64,000 nt of DNA from Roseibium aggregatum (GCF_014692675.1 NZ_JABFCZ010000010.1:124001-188000), one strand, 5' to 3'. Shown: positions 43,375-51,287, counted from the stretch's first letter. Notes: generated by a model from the sequence alone, not told the origin. Translations and numbers: made by a program.

Positions 43375-44068
43375 GATCTCCGGCCTGAACAGCTTCTACG
43401 GCAAGGCCCATATCCTGAACGATCTCGGCTTCACCGTTTCCCGCGGCGAGGTGGTCGCCCTGCTCGGCCGCAACGGCGCGGGCAAGACCACCACGATGAA
43501 ATCGATCATGCAGCTCGTGCGCCCGAAGTCCGGCAAGGTGACGTTCGACGGCAAGGACATCACCGCAATGCCGTCGCACAAGGTCGCGCGCTTCGGTCTC
43601 GGCTATGTTCCCGAGGAACGGCGGATCTTCACCGACCTGACCATCCTGGAAAACCTGGAAGTGGGCCGCCAGGCAAAACGGACGGATGCCCCCTCCTGGA
43701 CGGTCGATGCTCTTTTCGAGCTGTTCCCGAACCTCTCGGAACGGCGCCACAACCGGGGCAAGGCCCTGTCCGGCGGCGAGCAGCAGATGCTCACTATCGC
43801 CCGCACCCTGATGGGCAATCCGAAGCTGTTGTTGCTGGACGAACCGTCGGAAGGCATCGCGCCGGTGATCGTGGAGCAGATGGCCAAGACCATCCTCCGC
43901 TTCAAGCAGGAAGGCCTGACCGTCATCATTTCGGAACAGAACCTGCATTTTGCCCGGATCGTCGCCGACCGGGCGATCATCATCGAGAGCGGCGAAAAGA
44001 AGTTCGACGGTACATTTGCCGATCTTGAAAAACAGCCGGAGATCCGCGATGCATACCTGTCCGTGTAG
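43367..44068 (+). CDS. livF: ABC transporter ATP-binding protein (LivF type)
   Basis: Second ATPase subunit, 233 aa, the shorter LivF form without the LivG C-terminal extension. Motifs are Walker A GRNGAGKTT (about 33-41), the conserved GLGYVPEERRIF loop, signature LSGGEQQMLTIARTL, Walker B LLLLDEPSEG and H-loop ISEQNLHFA. It completes the five-domain importer of 39.4-44.1 kb. A MarR gene follows after 25 bp on the same strand, so the regulator may be co-transcribed with the transport and catabolic genes. Confidence 0.92.
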   Translation: MLEISGLNSFYGKAHILNDLGFTVSRGEVVALLGRNGAGKTTTMKSIMQLVRPKSGKVTFDGKDITAMPSHKVARFGLGYVPEERRIFTDLTILENLEVGRQAKRTDAPSWTVDALFELFPNLSERRHNRGKALSGGEQQMLTIARTLMGNPKLLLLDEPSEGIAPVIVEQMAKTILRFKQEGLTVIISEQNLHFARIVADRAIIIESGEKKFDGTFADLEKQPEIRDAYLSV

Positions 44069-44093
44069 CAGCCGCGGCGATTGAGGATATAAC

Positions 44094-44585
44094 GTGACCG
44101 ATCAAGCCGACGAAACCCTGGAACCGGCTTCCGGACAAAATCAGGAAACCCGACCGGCGCCGGACCATGGCCCGGATCATGGGTACGTTCTGGACGAACA
44201 GATCGGTTACATCCTGCGCAAGGCGTATCAGCGCAACGCGGTCATCTTTTCCGAAAAAATCCAGGACCTGACGCCGACCCAGTTCGCGGTGATGGCGCGG
44301 CTGACGGAACTCGGCTCCGTCTCCCAGAACCAGCTCGGACGCACGGTCGGCCTCGACGTGGCGACCACCAAAGGCGTGGTCGACCGGCTCAGCGCGCGCG
44401 GGTTCGTGCAGTCCGAGAAGGATCCGAACGACCGGCGCAGGCAGTTGATCTCCCTCACGCCTAAGGGCTGGCAACATTTCCTCTCCAACGCTTCGCTTGG
44501 TCTTGAGGTTTCAGAGGAAACCATCGCGCCGCTGACCCAGTCGGAACAACGCACGCTCCTGCGCCTCCTGAAAAAGATGCAGTAG
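44094..44585 (+). CDS. MarR family transcriptional regulator
   Basis: A 163-aa winged-helix regulator. After a polar N-terminal extension of about 30 residues comes the MarR fold: LTPTQFAVMARLTELGSVSQ, NQLGRTVGLDVATTKGVVDRL and the wing EKDPNDRRRQLISLTPKG. The start is GTG with GAGGAT at good spacing. MarR proteins at the end of aromatic catabolic operons usually repress the operon until a pathway ligand binds. The palindromes at 33529, 33643 and 34626 are the natural candidate targets, which is inference from position and symmetry. Confidence 0.9.
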   Translation: MTDQADETLEPASGQNQETRPAPDHGPDHGYVLDEQIGYILRKAYQRNAVIFSEKIQDLTPTQFAVMARLTELGSVSQNQLGRTVGLDVATTKGVVDRLSARGFVQSEKDPNDRRRQLISLTPKGWQHFLSNASLGLEVSEETIAPLTQSEQRTLLRLLKKMQ

Positions 44586-44637
44586 ACCGGCCTCCGGTGG
44601 TTTCATGACCGCGGCGCACTTGTTTTTGCGTCCAAAA

Positions 44638-44655
44638 ATGATCCATACGGATCAT
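44638..44655. promoter_or_regulatory. Perfect palindrome upstream of RpiR-type gene
   Basis: ATGATCC (44638-44644) and GGATCAT (44649-44655) are perfect inverted 7-mers separated by ATAC. A further half-site AATCATT lies about 15 bp downstream. It probably binds the RpiR-type regulator encoded next to it, as autoregulation and control of the following aminotransferase. Confidence 0.5.
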
Positions 44656-44714
44656 TACCTCCGCATATGAATCATTTGTTGCAATAACCCGTGAAGCAGC
44701 GTAAATTCCGCGCC

Positions 44715-45605
44715 ATGGATCACGCACCCCTCAACACCGAAATTCTTGCCCGGTTCGACACCATGTCGGCGCAGCTTCAGGCTGCGGCGCGGTTCGTGCT
44801 GGACCGTCCGCGCGACGTGGCGCTCCTGTCCATGCGCGAGCAGGCCCGACAGGCCGGCGTGCAACCGGCAACGATGACGCGCCTTGCGAAGCACCTGGGC
44901 CTGAACGGCTATGAGGAACTTCGGGAGCGCTATGCGGAAGCCGTGCGCGGCGGCGGTCTCGGCTTCACCGGCAAGGCGACCGCCCAGCAGGCCAGCCAGA
45001 AGCTGAAAGGCGACGCAGCCCTTGCCGCGGACATGCTCGGTTCGATCGGCGGACAGTTGCAGAGCCTGACAAATCCGGACTTTCTCGGCCATCTCGTGGC
45101 TGCGGCCGATGCCCTCTCCCGCGCCCGGCGCATCTACTGCCTGGGCCTCAGGGCAAGCCATGTCATTGCCTGGCATCTTCACTACGTTCTCACATTGACC
45201 GGGCAGCAGTCGCTTCAGGTCGACGGCATTGCCGCGACCGGACCCGATTGCCTTGCTCATGCGGGACCGGACGACGTCCTGTTCGCGGTCAGCATCGCGC
45301 CTTATACGAAGCTGACTCTCGAGCTTGCCGACTATGCGGTCCAAAACGGTATTCCCGTCGTTGCCCTGACCGATAGCGCGGTCGCGCCGCTCGCCCAGAT
45401 CGCCAAGCACACGGTTCTGGTGCCGACCGGCAGCCCGTCGTTCTTTCACACCATGTCTCCCGGCTTCATCGTCGCCGAGATCCTCGGCGCGATCGTCGCC
45501 GGACGCAGCGGCGAGGAAGCCCTTGCCGCCCTCACCCACGTCGATGCCCTGCACGCCACACTCGGCAGCCACGTCCAGTCTCTCTCAGCCAAGAGGTCAT
45601 CATGA
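44715..45605 (+). CDS. MurR/RpiR family transcriptional regulator
   Basis: A regulator of about 296 aa with an N-terminal HTH_6 domain (VALLSMREQARQAGVQPATM, TRLAKHLGLNGYEELRERYA) and a C-terminal SIS sugar/phosphosugar-binding domain (about 125-270; RIYCLGLRASHVIAWHL, DDVLFAVSIAPYTKLTLELA). A GTG at 44691 would add eight residues. Neither start has a good ribosome binding site, and I prefer the ATG because the family begins near there. Its stop overlaps the aminotransferase ATG (ATGA), so it very probably regulates that gene. Related RpiR-aminotransferase pairs act in amino compound use. Confidence 0.88.
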   Translation: MDHAPLNTEILARFDTMSAQLQAAARFVLDRPRDVALLSMREQARQAGVQPATMTRLAKHLGLNGYEELRERYAEAVRGGGLGFTGKATAQQASQKLKGDAALAADMLGSIGGQLQSLTNPDFLGHLVAAADALSRARRIYCLGLRASHVIAWHLHYVLTLTGQQSLQVDGIAATGPDCLAHAGPDDVLFAVSIAPYTKLTLELADYAVQNGIPVVALTDSAVAPLAQIAKHTVLVPTGSPSFFHTMSPGFIVAEILGAIVAGRSGEEALAALTHVDALHATLGSHVQSLSAKRSS

Positions 45606-46927
45606 CCCATCTTCTGCATCGCAATGCCAACGCTACCATGCCCGTCGCCGTCAGCGGCAAGGGCGTCGAACTCTTTGACAATACCGGCAAGGCCTATATC
45701 GACGCCTCGGGCGGGGCCGCCGTGTCCTGCCTCGGCCACAGCCATCCGGATGTGCTGGCCGCCCTACACAAGCAGCTGGATCAGCTGGCTTACGCGCACA
45801 CCGGCTTCTTCACGACGGACGTCGCCGAAAAACTCGCCGACAATCTCGTCGACCATGCGCCTGACGGTATCGATCACGTCTATCTGGTGAGCGGCGGCTC
45901 GGAAGCCGTCGAGGCGGCCTTGAAGATGGCGCGGCAGTATTTCGTCGAAAAGGGCGAGCCGCAGCGCCGGCACATCATCGCCCGCCGGCAGAGCTATCAC
46001 GGCAACACCCTCGGCGCGCTCGCCACCGGCGGCAATGAATGGCGGCGGAGCCAGTTCCGGCCGCTTCTCGTAGAAACCCATCACATCGACCCGTGTTTCG
46101 CCTACCGTTTCCAGCAGGAAGGCGAAAGCGATGCGGATTACGCCGCACGTGCGGCCCAGGCACTGGAGGACAAGATCCTCGAACTGGGCGCAGATGAGGT
46201 GATTGCCTTTGTCGCCGAAACTGTGGTCGGGGCGACCGCAGGTGCCGTGCCGCCGGTCGGGGACTATTTCAAGCGGATCCGCGAGATCTGCGACCGTTAC
46301 GGCGTGCTTCTGATCCTCGACGAGGTCATGTGCGGCATGGGACGGACCGGAACGCTGCATGCCTGCGAACAGGACGGCGTTTCACCGGACCTGATGACCA
46401 TCGCCAAGGGGCTCGGCGGCGGCTATCAGCCGGTCGGCGCGGTCCTGCTGCAGGGCAAGATTTTCGAGGCCTTTTCCAAAGGCTCCGGCTTCTTTCAGCA
46501 CGGACATACCTATATGGGCCACCCGATGGCGGCCGCCGCAGGCCTGGCCGTGCAGGAAATCATCCAGCGCGACAATCTGCTTGCCAATGTGAAGGCCATG
46601 GGCGGCCTGCTGGAAAGCCGGCTCACCGAGCGCTTCGGCAATCACCATCATGTCGGCGACATTCGCGGCCGGGGTCTGTTCCAGGCAATCGAACTCGTCG
46701 AGGACCGCTCGACCAAGGCCGCGTTCGATCCGGCTAACAAGCTGAACGCCAGGATCAAGCGCGAGGCGATGGCCCGCGGCCTGATGGTCTATCCCATGGG
46801 CGGCACCATCGACGGTCTGACCGGCGACCACGTGCTGATCGCCCCGCCGTTCATTTCCGAGCCGAAGCATATCGATGCCATTGTCGACCGGCTCGGCGAT
46901 GCGGTGGATGCGGCGCTGGCCGCTTAG
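45602..46927 (+). CDS. Class III PLP-dependent aminotransferase
   Basis: A 441-aa aminotransferase of the aspartate aminotransferase family (class III, omega-type). Landmarks are VYLVSGGSEAVEAALKMARQY (about 93-113), RRQSYHGNTLGALATGG (about 127), LILDEVMCGMGRTG (about 237) and TIAKGLGGGYQPVGAVL with the PLP lysine (about 262). DIRGRGLFQAIELVEDR follows near residue 355. Such enzymes move amino groups from amines, beta-amino acids or gamma-aminobutyrate analogues to pyruvate or 2-oxoglutarate. The gene overlaps the RpiR-type regulator and ends the plus-strand block. The convergent VanB-like gene begins its 3' end 148 bp later. Confidence 0.9.
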   Translation: MTHLLHRNANATMPVAVSGKGVELFDNTGKAYIDASGGAAVSCLGHSHPDVLAALHKQLDQLAYAHTGFFTTDVAEKLADNLVDHAPDGIDHVYLVSGGSEAVEAALKMARQYFVEKGEPQRRHIIARRQSYHGNTLGALATGGNEWRRSQFRPLLVETHHIDPCFAYRFQQEGESDADYAARAAQALEDKILELGADEVIAFVAETVVGATAGAVPPVGDYFKRIREICDRYGVLLILDEVMCGMGRTGTLHACEQDGVSPDLMTIAKGLGGGYQPVGAVLLQGKIFEAFSKGSGFFQHGHTYMGHPMAAAAGLAVQEIIQRDNLLANVKAMGGLLESRLTERFGNHHHVGDIRGRGLFQAIELVEDRSTKAAFDPANKLNARIKREAMARGLMVYPMGGTIDGLTGDHVLIAPPFISEPKHIDAIVDRLGDAVDAALAA

Positions 46928-46992
46928 GGCCACATAACTGAACCGGGACAGGCCCACGTTTGATCGAATTCGCAGGCCTGAGGCTCCATGTC

Positions 46993-47074
46993 ACCTCTCC
47001 CATTGGGAGAGGTCGGAGCGAAAGTACGAACCGGCATGATTGGTAACAGTTCTATCCGGGAGGATAGGTAACAG
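46993..47074. repeat. Clustered palindromes and GGTAACAG direct repeats
   Basis: Three elements lie in the gap between convergent genes. ACCTCTCCC-ATT-GGGAGAGGT is a perfect 9-bp stem (46993-47013). CTATCC-GGGA-GGATAG is a 6-bp stem (47052-47067). Two GGTAACAG copies (47042-47049 and 47067-47074) flank the latter as direct repeats. The stems can act as terminators. The repeat-palindrome-repeat layout also resembles the remains of a small mobile element. Confidence 0.45.
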
Positions 47075-47075
47075 G

Positions 47076-48044
47076 TCAGGCGCGGTAGCCGATATCGATG
47101 ACGGCGCGGCCTTCGGTGAGGCGCGAGACGCAACTGCACATCTTGCGGCTCTCGCGCTTTTCCTCTTCGGAGAAGAAGACGTCCCTGTGGTCCACATCGG
47201 CGTCGGCCTCGACGATGTCGACGGCGCAGAGGCCGCACTCGCCGCGCTGGCAGTCGTAGATCATCTCGACCCCGGCATCCGTCAGGGCGGCCAGCAGCGT
47301 CTTGTCCGGCGGCACGGTGACCGTGATGTTCTTGTTGAGGACATCGACCTGGAAGGTGTTTTCGGCAAACTTGCCGTTGTCGCCGAAGACCTCGTAGCGC
47401 AGGCGGCTGACCGGGCGGCCCGACGCCGCCCAGGCCGCCTTGACGGCCTCGAGCATGCCGAGCGGCCCGCAAACATAAAGCTCGCCATCAGCCGGCAGGT
47501 CCGCGATTTCCCGTTCCAGATCGACGTGCTGCCCCTCATCGGAAGCGTAAAGGGAGAGGTTGTCTCCCAGGACGTCGGACAGTTCGTCCACAAAGGGCAT
47601 CGCCGCGCAGTTCTTGGCTGCGTAGTGCATCCGCACCTTCGCGCCCTGCTTCGCCAGCGCCTTGGCCATGCCGTAGATCGGCGTCACGCCGATCCCGCCG
47701 GCAAGAAGCAGGTATTCGCTTGCCCGCCAGGACAGTTCGAACCGGTTTTCGGGCGCCGTGATTTCAACGTCCATGCCCGGCTCAAGGGTGAAGATGTATT
47801 TCGATCCGCCCCGGCTTTGCTCGTGCAGCTTCACCGCGATCGAAAGCTGACCCGGACCGGCCGGAAGGCAGGTGTAGGTTCTGATCGCCGGCTTGCCGCC
47901 AATCGTGACCTTGATGTTGGTGTGCGAGCCCGCATCGAACGCAGGCAGACCGCCTTCGACATCGAACACGAGCCGGCGCACGTCGCTCGCCACGTCGGTG
48001 ACCGATGCCACCCTGGCTTTGCGCCATTCAACGAGATTCTTCAT
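47076..48044 (-). CDS. Rieske oxygenase reductase, VanB-like (FMN, NAD, 2Fe-2S)
   Basis: A 322-aa class IA oxygenase reductase. An N-terminal flavin domain (about 1-105, RTYTCLPA and GGSKYIFTLEPG) is followed by an NAD domain (LLAGGIGVTPIYGMAKAL, YVCGPLGMLEAVK). The C-terminal plant-type ferredoxin domain (about 235-322) carries CQRGECGLC and a final cysteine in CSCVSRL. This is the domain order of VanB and phthalate dioxygenase reductase. It lies 24 bp downstream of the VanA-like oxygenase on the same strand, so the pair is a functional two-component demethylase or hydroxylase. Confidence 0.92.
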   Translation of the reverse strand: MKNLVEWRKARVASVTDVASDVRRLVFDVEGGLPAFDAGSHTNIKVTIGGKPAIRTYTCLPAGPGQLSIAVKLHEQSRGGSKYIFTLEPGMDVEITAPENRFELSWRASEYLLLAGGIGVTPIYGMAKALAKQGAKVRMHYAAKNCAAMPFVDELSDVLGDNLSLYASDEGQHVDLEREIADLPADGELYVCGPLGMLEAVKAAWAASGRPVSRLRYEVFGDNGKFAENTFQVDVLNKNITVTVPPDKTLLAALTDAGVEMIYDCQRGECGLCAVDIVEADADVDHRDVFFSEEEKRESRKMCSCVSRLTEGRAVIDIGYRA

Positions 48045-48068
48045 CGCTCTTCCCTCGTATCCAGCGCC

Positions 48069-49115
48069 TTATTCGGCCGCGATCCGGACCGCCTGCTCTT
48101 CGTCGATCATCCGGTCGATCAGCCTGCGGGCCCACATGGAGCCGGAGTCGATGTTGAGGTTGTAGAAGATGTGATCGGGGTTCTCCTCGATCGCCTTCTG
48201 CTGGGCTTCCAGAACCGCCTCGTCCTCGCGGAACACGCTGGACACGCCTTCGCGCAGCTGATGGGTGCGGGCCTGGTTCTTCAGGTCGTAATTGCGTGCA
48301 AAGGCCCAGAAATAGTGGCAGGTCGTATCGGTTTCCGGCGTCATGGTGTTGAGCACCCTGCCCTCCACGCCCTTGGACCGGTCGCCTTCCGGCGCACCCG
48401 TACCGGTCGGCGCGATACCGACCTCGATGACGATCGTGCTCGGCGCCTCGAAATTGATGATCTGCCAGCGGTCGACATGATCCTTCTGACCCAGCTGAGC
48501 CGCCCAGAACGGGGGCGCCTCGATGTCGACCATCCAGCGGGTGACCTTGGCTTCGCGGTCGGTATGGGTGGTCTCGAACGGCGCTTCGGCCACGGCGCGG
48601 TTGCCGATCGACGAGCCGTGGACAAAGGTCTCGTGGGTCAGGTCCATCAGGTTGTCGACGACGAGCCGGTAGTCGCACTTGGCATGAATATGCTTGCCGT
48701 CAGCGGCCCACTCGGGATCGTCGTTCCAGTGCAGGTCCGGAACCTTCGCCGGATCGGCCAATGCCGGGTTGCCCGGCCAGATCCAGATGAGGCGATGCTT
48801 TTCGACGATCGGATAGCTTTTGACACAGGCCGACGGATTGATCGTTTCCTGGGACGGCATGTATACACAGCGACCGCTGTCGTCATACTCAAGCCCGTGA
48901 TACGGGCAGATGACATTGTCGCCGTTCAGCTCCCCGCCGGACAGCGGAACGAGCCTGTGCCAGCACGCATCGGCTAAAGCGACCGCCTCACCGTTCTCTT
49001 TTCTGTATAAAACCAGAGGTTTGTTGCAGATTTTGCGCGAAAGAAGGGAACGCCCCACCTCAACATCATAGGCTGCTGCATACCATGCATTCAGCGGAAA
49101 AGTCTGTCCGGTCAT
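48069..49115 (-). CDS. VanA-like Rieske oxygenase, probable aromatic O-demethylase
   Basis: A 348-aa Rieske oxygenase alpha subunit. The Rieske centre is ACWHRLVPL and ICPYHGLEYDDSG (about 50-75), and the iron site is VVDNLMDLTHETFVHGSSIG (about 152-171), very like vanillate O-demethylase VanA. LNIDSGSMWARRLIDRMIDEE at the C-terminus also matches VanA. VanA enzymes convert methoxybenzoates to phenols and release formaldehyde. The exact substrate may differ from vanillate. Two TGTATACA boxes lie 40-66 bp upstream of its start. The reductase gene follows. Confidence 0.9.
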   Translation of the reverse strand: MTGQTFPLNAWYAAAYDVEVGRSLLSRKICNKPLVLYRKENGEAVALADACWHRLVPLSGGELNGDNVICPYHGLEYDDSGRCVYMPSQETINPSACVKSYPIVEKHRLIWIWPGNPALADPAKVPDLHWNDDPEWAADGKHIHAKCDYRLVVDNLMDLTHETFVHGSSIGNRAVAEAPFETTHTDREAKVTRWMVDIEAPPFWAAQLGQKDHVDRWQIINFEAPSTIVIEVGIAPTGTGAPEGDRSKGVEGRVLNTMTPETDTTCHYFWAFARNYDLKNQARTHQLREGVSSVFREDEAVLEAQQKAIEENPDHIFYNLNIDSGSMWARRLIDRMIDEEQAVRIAAE

Positions 49116-49155
49116 TTTCGTCCTCCATGGCAGGGCAATTCACCCACGCCAATCA

Positions 49156-49181
49156 TGTATACATTCTTTTCCTTGTATACA
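49156..49181. promoter_or_regulatory. Two TGTATACA operator-like boxes upstream of VanA-like gene
   Basis: Perfect 8-bp palindromes TGTATACA at 49156-49163 and 49174-49181, with centres 18 bp apart and both followed by TT. Such boxes are typical of GntR-family operators, though no GntR gene is in the window. The same box occurs before the MetF-like gene at 61929. Confidence 0.6.
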
Positions 49182-49279
49182 TTTTGAATTTTGGAAAATC
49201 CAGTCTTTCTGGCCGTTTTCGGTAAATTTTCCTCAAGCCATGGATACAAATTGCAAGTTTCCAGAGATCGAAACGCTTA

Positions 49280-49308
49280 AGGGCGCGGAACCAATGGCCC
49301 CGCGCCCT
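49280..49308 (-). terminator. Terminator of the TRAP operon
   Basis: AGGGCGCGG and CCGCGCCCT form a perfect 9-bp stem with an 11-nt loop. On the minus strand it is followed by TTAAGCGTTTC. It lies 114 bp beyond the stop of the TRAP large permease gene and fits a terminator for that transcript. Confidence 0.65.
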
Positions 49309-49421
49309 CAATCGACAATATCCAATATATTGTTTTTACTTGTCTTTATTACCCACTTGGCAAACCAACGGTTTGATGCCTCGGGACCGCCTTCGTGTAT
49401 GCATTTTTCTCTAAGTCTGCC

Positions 49422-50726
49422 TCAGTTCATCAACGAAGGCAGGTAGAGCACGAGACCCGGGAATGCGATCACGATGGCAACGACCACCAGATCCACGATC
49501 AGGAACGGTATCACGCCCTTGAAGATCTGCATCACCGTGACATATCGGGACGCGACGTTCTTGATGACGAACACGTTCATTCCGACCGGCGGAGTGATCA
49601 TCCCGACCTCGAGAAGCTTGACCACCAGGACACCGAACCAGACAAGGCTGATCGATTCCGCCTTCAGGATCGGCAGCAGCACCGGCAGGGTCACCAGCAT
49701 GGCGCCGAAAGGCTCCATGAACATGCCCAGGATGAAATAGAGCGCAACGATGAGGAGCATCAGCTCCACATAGCTGAGATCGGCTCCGTTCACGGCGCTG
49801 GACAGAAAGCCTGTCAGTCCGGTCAGCCCGAGAAAGCGGGTGAACATGGTTGCGCCAACGCCAATGATGAACAGCGATGACGAGGTCATCAGCGTTTCGA
49901 TCATCGACGTCTTGAACAGGGAGAATGTCAGGCGCCCCATCACAACAGAGATCAGGATCGACCCCAGCGCACCGACCGCTCCGGCTTCCGTAGCGGTAAA
50001 CTTGCCCGAAAACAGGCCGCCGAAAACAACCAGCATCAGCACCAGCACAGGCCAGATCTCGAGGAGCGCCTTGCGCGTGTCGATGTCGTGTGCGTCCAGC
50101 GGCCTCGGCGGCGCGATATCCGGCCTCAGCCAGCAGGTCAGAAGCACCACGCAGGAATAGGCGATCGCGGTCAAGATGCCGATGGTGATGCCGCCGACGA
50201 ACACCTGGGTCACGGAGGTTTCGGCAAAGACACCATAGACGATCATCAGGATTGACGGCGGGATCAGCGCACCGATGGTGCCGCCGGCGGCAATGGAGCC
50301 GCTGGCGAAGCTGGCCGAATAGCCCGACTTGATCATTTCGGGAATGGCAATGCGGCCCATGGCGGCAGCCGTGGCAAGCGACGAGCCGCAGACGGCGGCA
50401 AAACCTGAACAGGCAAAGATCGACGAGATCGCCAGAGCCCCCGGTATCCGGCGCAACACCGCCTTGGCGGCATCGAACAGGCCGCCGGTCAGGCCTGTGT
50501 GAAAGGCGATGAAGCCCATCAGCAGGAACATCGGCACCGCGGAGAGCGTCCAGTTGGACACGAAGGAAAACGGGGTCGAGGACAGGATGCCGATGGCGGG
50601 CGTGATGCCGAGAAGCCAGGCGATGCCTGCCACGGGAACCGCGATCAGGGCAAGCGCGACGGGCACGCGAAGCGCGAGCAGAAGGAACAGGACAAGGACG
50701 CCTGCAAAGCCGGTTGCGACGCTCAT
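49422..50726 (-). CDS. TRAP transporter large permease (DctM type)
   Basis: Large membrane subunit of a TRAP importer, 434 aa, about 12 membrane segments. Family landmarks are SSTPFSFVSNWTLSAVPMFLL (about 50), CGSSLATAAAMGRIAIPEMIKSGY, AAGGTIGALIPPSILMIVYG and FMEPFGAMLVTLPVLLPI. TPPVGMNVFVIKNVA lies near the end. An in-frame ATG at 50819 lies inside the small subunit gene. The ATG at 50726 overlaps that gene's stop (ATGA) and gives normal length. It works with the small subunit and the periplasmic binding protein, driven by the sodium or proton gradient. Confidence 0.92.
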   Translation of the reverse strand: MSVATGFAGVLVLFLLLALRVPVALALIAVPVAGIAWLLGITPAIGILSSTPFSFVSNWTLSAVPMFLLMGFIAFHTGLTGGLFDAAKAVLRRIPGALAISSIFACSGFAAVCGSSLATAAAMGRIAIPEMIKSGYSASFASGSIAAGGTIGALIPPSILMIVYGVFAETSVTQVFVGGITIGILTAIAYSCVVLLTCWLRPDIAPPRPLDAHDIDTRKALLEIWPVLVLMLVVFGGLFSGKFTATEAGAVGALGSILISVVMGRLTFSLFKTSMIETLMTSSSLFIIGVGATMFTRFLGLTGLTGFLSSAVNGADLSYVELMLLIVALYFILGMFMEPFGAMLVTLPVLLPILKAESISLVWFGVLVVKLLEVGMITPPVGMNVFVIKNVASRYVTVMQIFKGVIPFLIVDLVVVAIVIAFPGLVLYLPSLMN

Positions 50727-51217
50727 TTCCTGAGCTCCTGCTTGGGTACGAAGATGCGAATGGCCGTGGTCAGCGTTGCAAGGCCGAAACCGAGCGGCAC
50801 GAGGAAGTAGGCCGGCCACGTGGGAACGCGCAGGGTCTGCGCCAGCACGAAAGTGCCTGTGTCGAAGTTTCTGAGCGCGGTCAACCAGGTAACCCAGGCA
50901 AGCGCCCCGTAGATGACAGTCGAGATCACGTCGACTGTCCGGTCGGACCAGTAGAGCCCGCGCGGACCCAGGAAGGAGTCGATGACCTCCACCTGCACCA
51001 TCCCGCCGCCCCGTTCCACCCAGGCCAGAGGAATGAAGGCGGCCGCGATCATGTAGTAGTGTGTCACGATCTCGTAGGTCGCCGGGATCGGCGAGTTGAC
51101 GGTGTTGCGCAACACAACGTCAGCCACGACATGCAGCATGAGCGTGACGATGGCGAGTGCACCGATCAGTGCAAGCACCGTCAGAAGGCCGTCCTGCACG
51201 CGTAAAAGCAGGCGCAT
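50723..51217 (-). CDS. TRAP transporter small permease (DctQ type)
   Basis: Small membrane subunit of 164 aa with four hydrophobic segments (about 12-32, 52-70, 90-110, 130-150). The DctQ pattern is visible in VADVVLRNTVNSPIPATYEI. GAGGATC lies at good spacing before the ATG. It sits between the binding protein gene (after a strong hairpin) and the large permease gene (ATGA overlap), the standard order dctP-dctQ-dctM. Confidence 0.9.
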   Translation of the reverse strand: MRLLLRVQDGLLTVLALIGALAIVTLMLHVVADVVLRNTVNSPIPATYEIVTHYYMIAAAFIPLAWVERGGGMVQVEVIDSFLGPRGLYWSDRTVDVISTVIYGALAWVTWLTALRNFDTGTFVLAQTLRVPTWPAYFLVPLGFGLATLTTAIRIFVPKQELRK

Positions 51218-51262
51218 CGGGTGATCCTCAATTGCCGGTAAGTTTTATCATCCAGATACAGA

Positions 51263-51287
51263 TACCGGGGACACATGGTCCCCGGTA
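51263..51287 (-). terminator. Intercistronic hairpin after TRAP binding protein gene
   Basis: TACCGGGGAC and GTCCCCGGTA form a perfect 10-bp stem with a 5-nt loop. It lies 19 bp past the binding-protein stop and about 46 bp before the small permease start (minus strand). It parallels the hairpins at 6469 and 40669. Confidence 0.75.

Larger units (their letters stand above)
49116..49421. other. AT-rich gap upstream of VanA-like gene and downstream of TRAP genes
   Basis: No gene is supported here. A 68-codon frame at 49240-49446 (+) has no ribosome binding site and unlikely composition. The stretch is clearly more AT-rich than its surroundings. It holds the TGTATACA boxes (49156-49181) and the TRAP operon terminator (49280-49308). 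Confidence 0.6.

Noticed and set aside
47040..48977. 645-codon plus-strand frame across the VanA/VanB-like genes
   Set aside because: It is antisense to two well-conserved genes, with low-complexity composition and no ribosome binding site.
49240..49446. 68-codon plus-strand ORF in the AT-rich gap
   Set aside because: No ribosome binding site, it contains the TRAP terminator hairpin, and it runs into the 3' end of the TRAP large permease gene.
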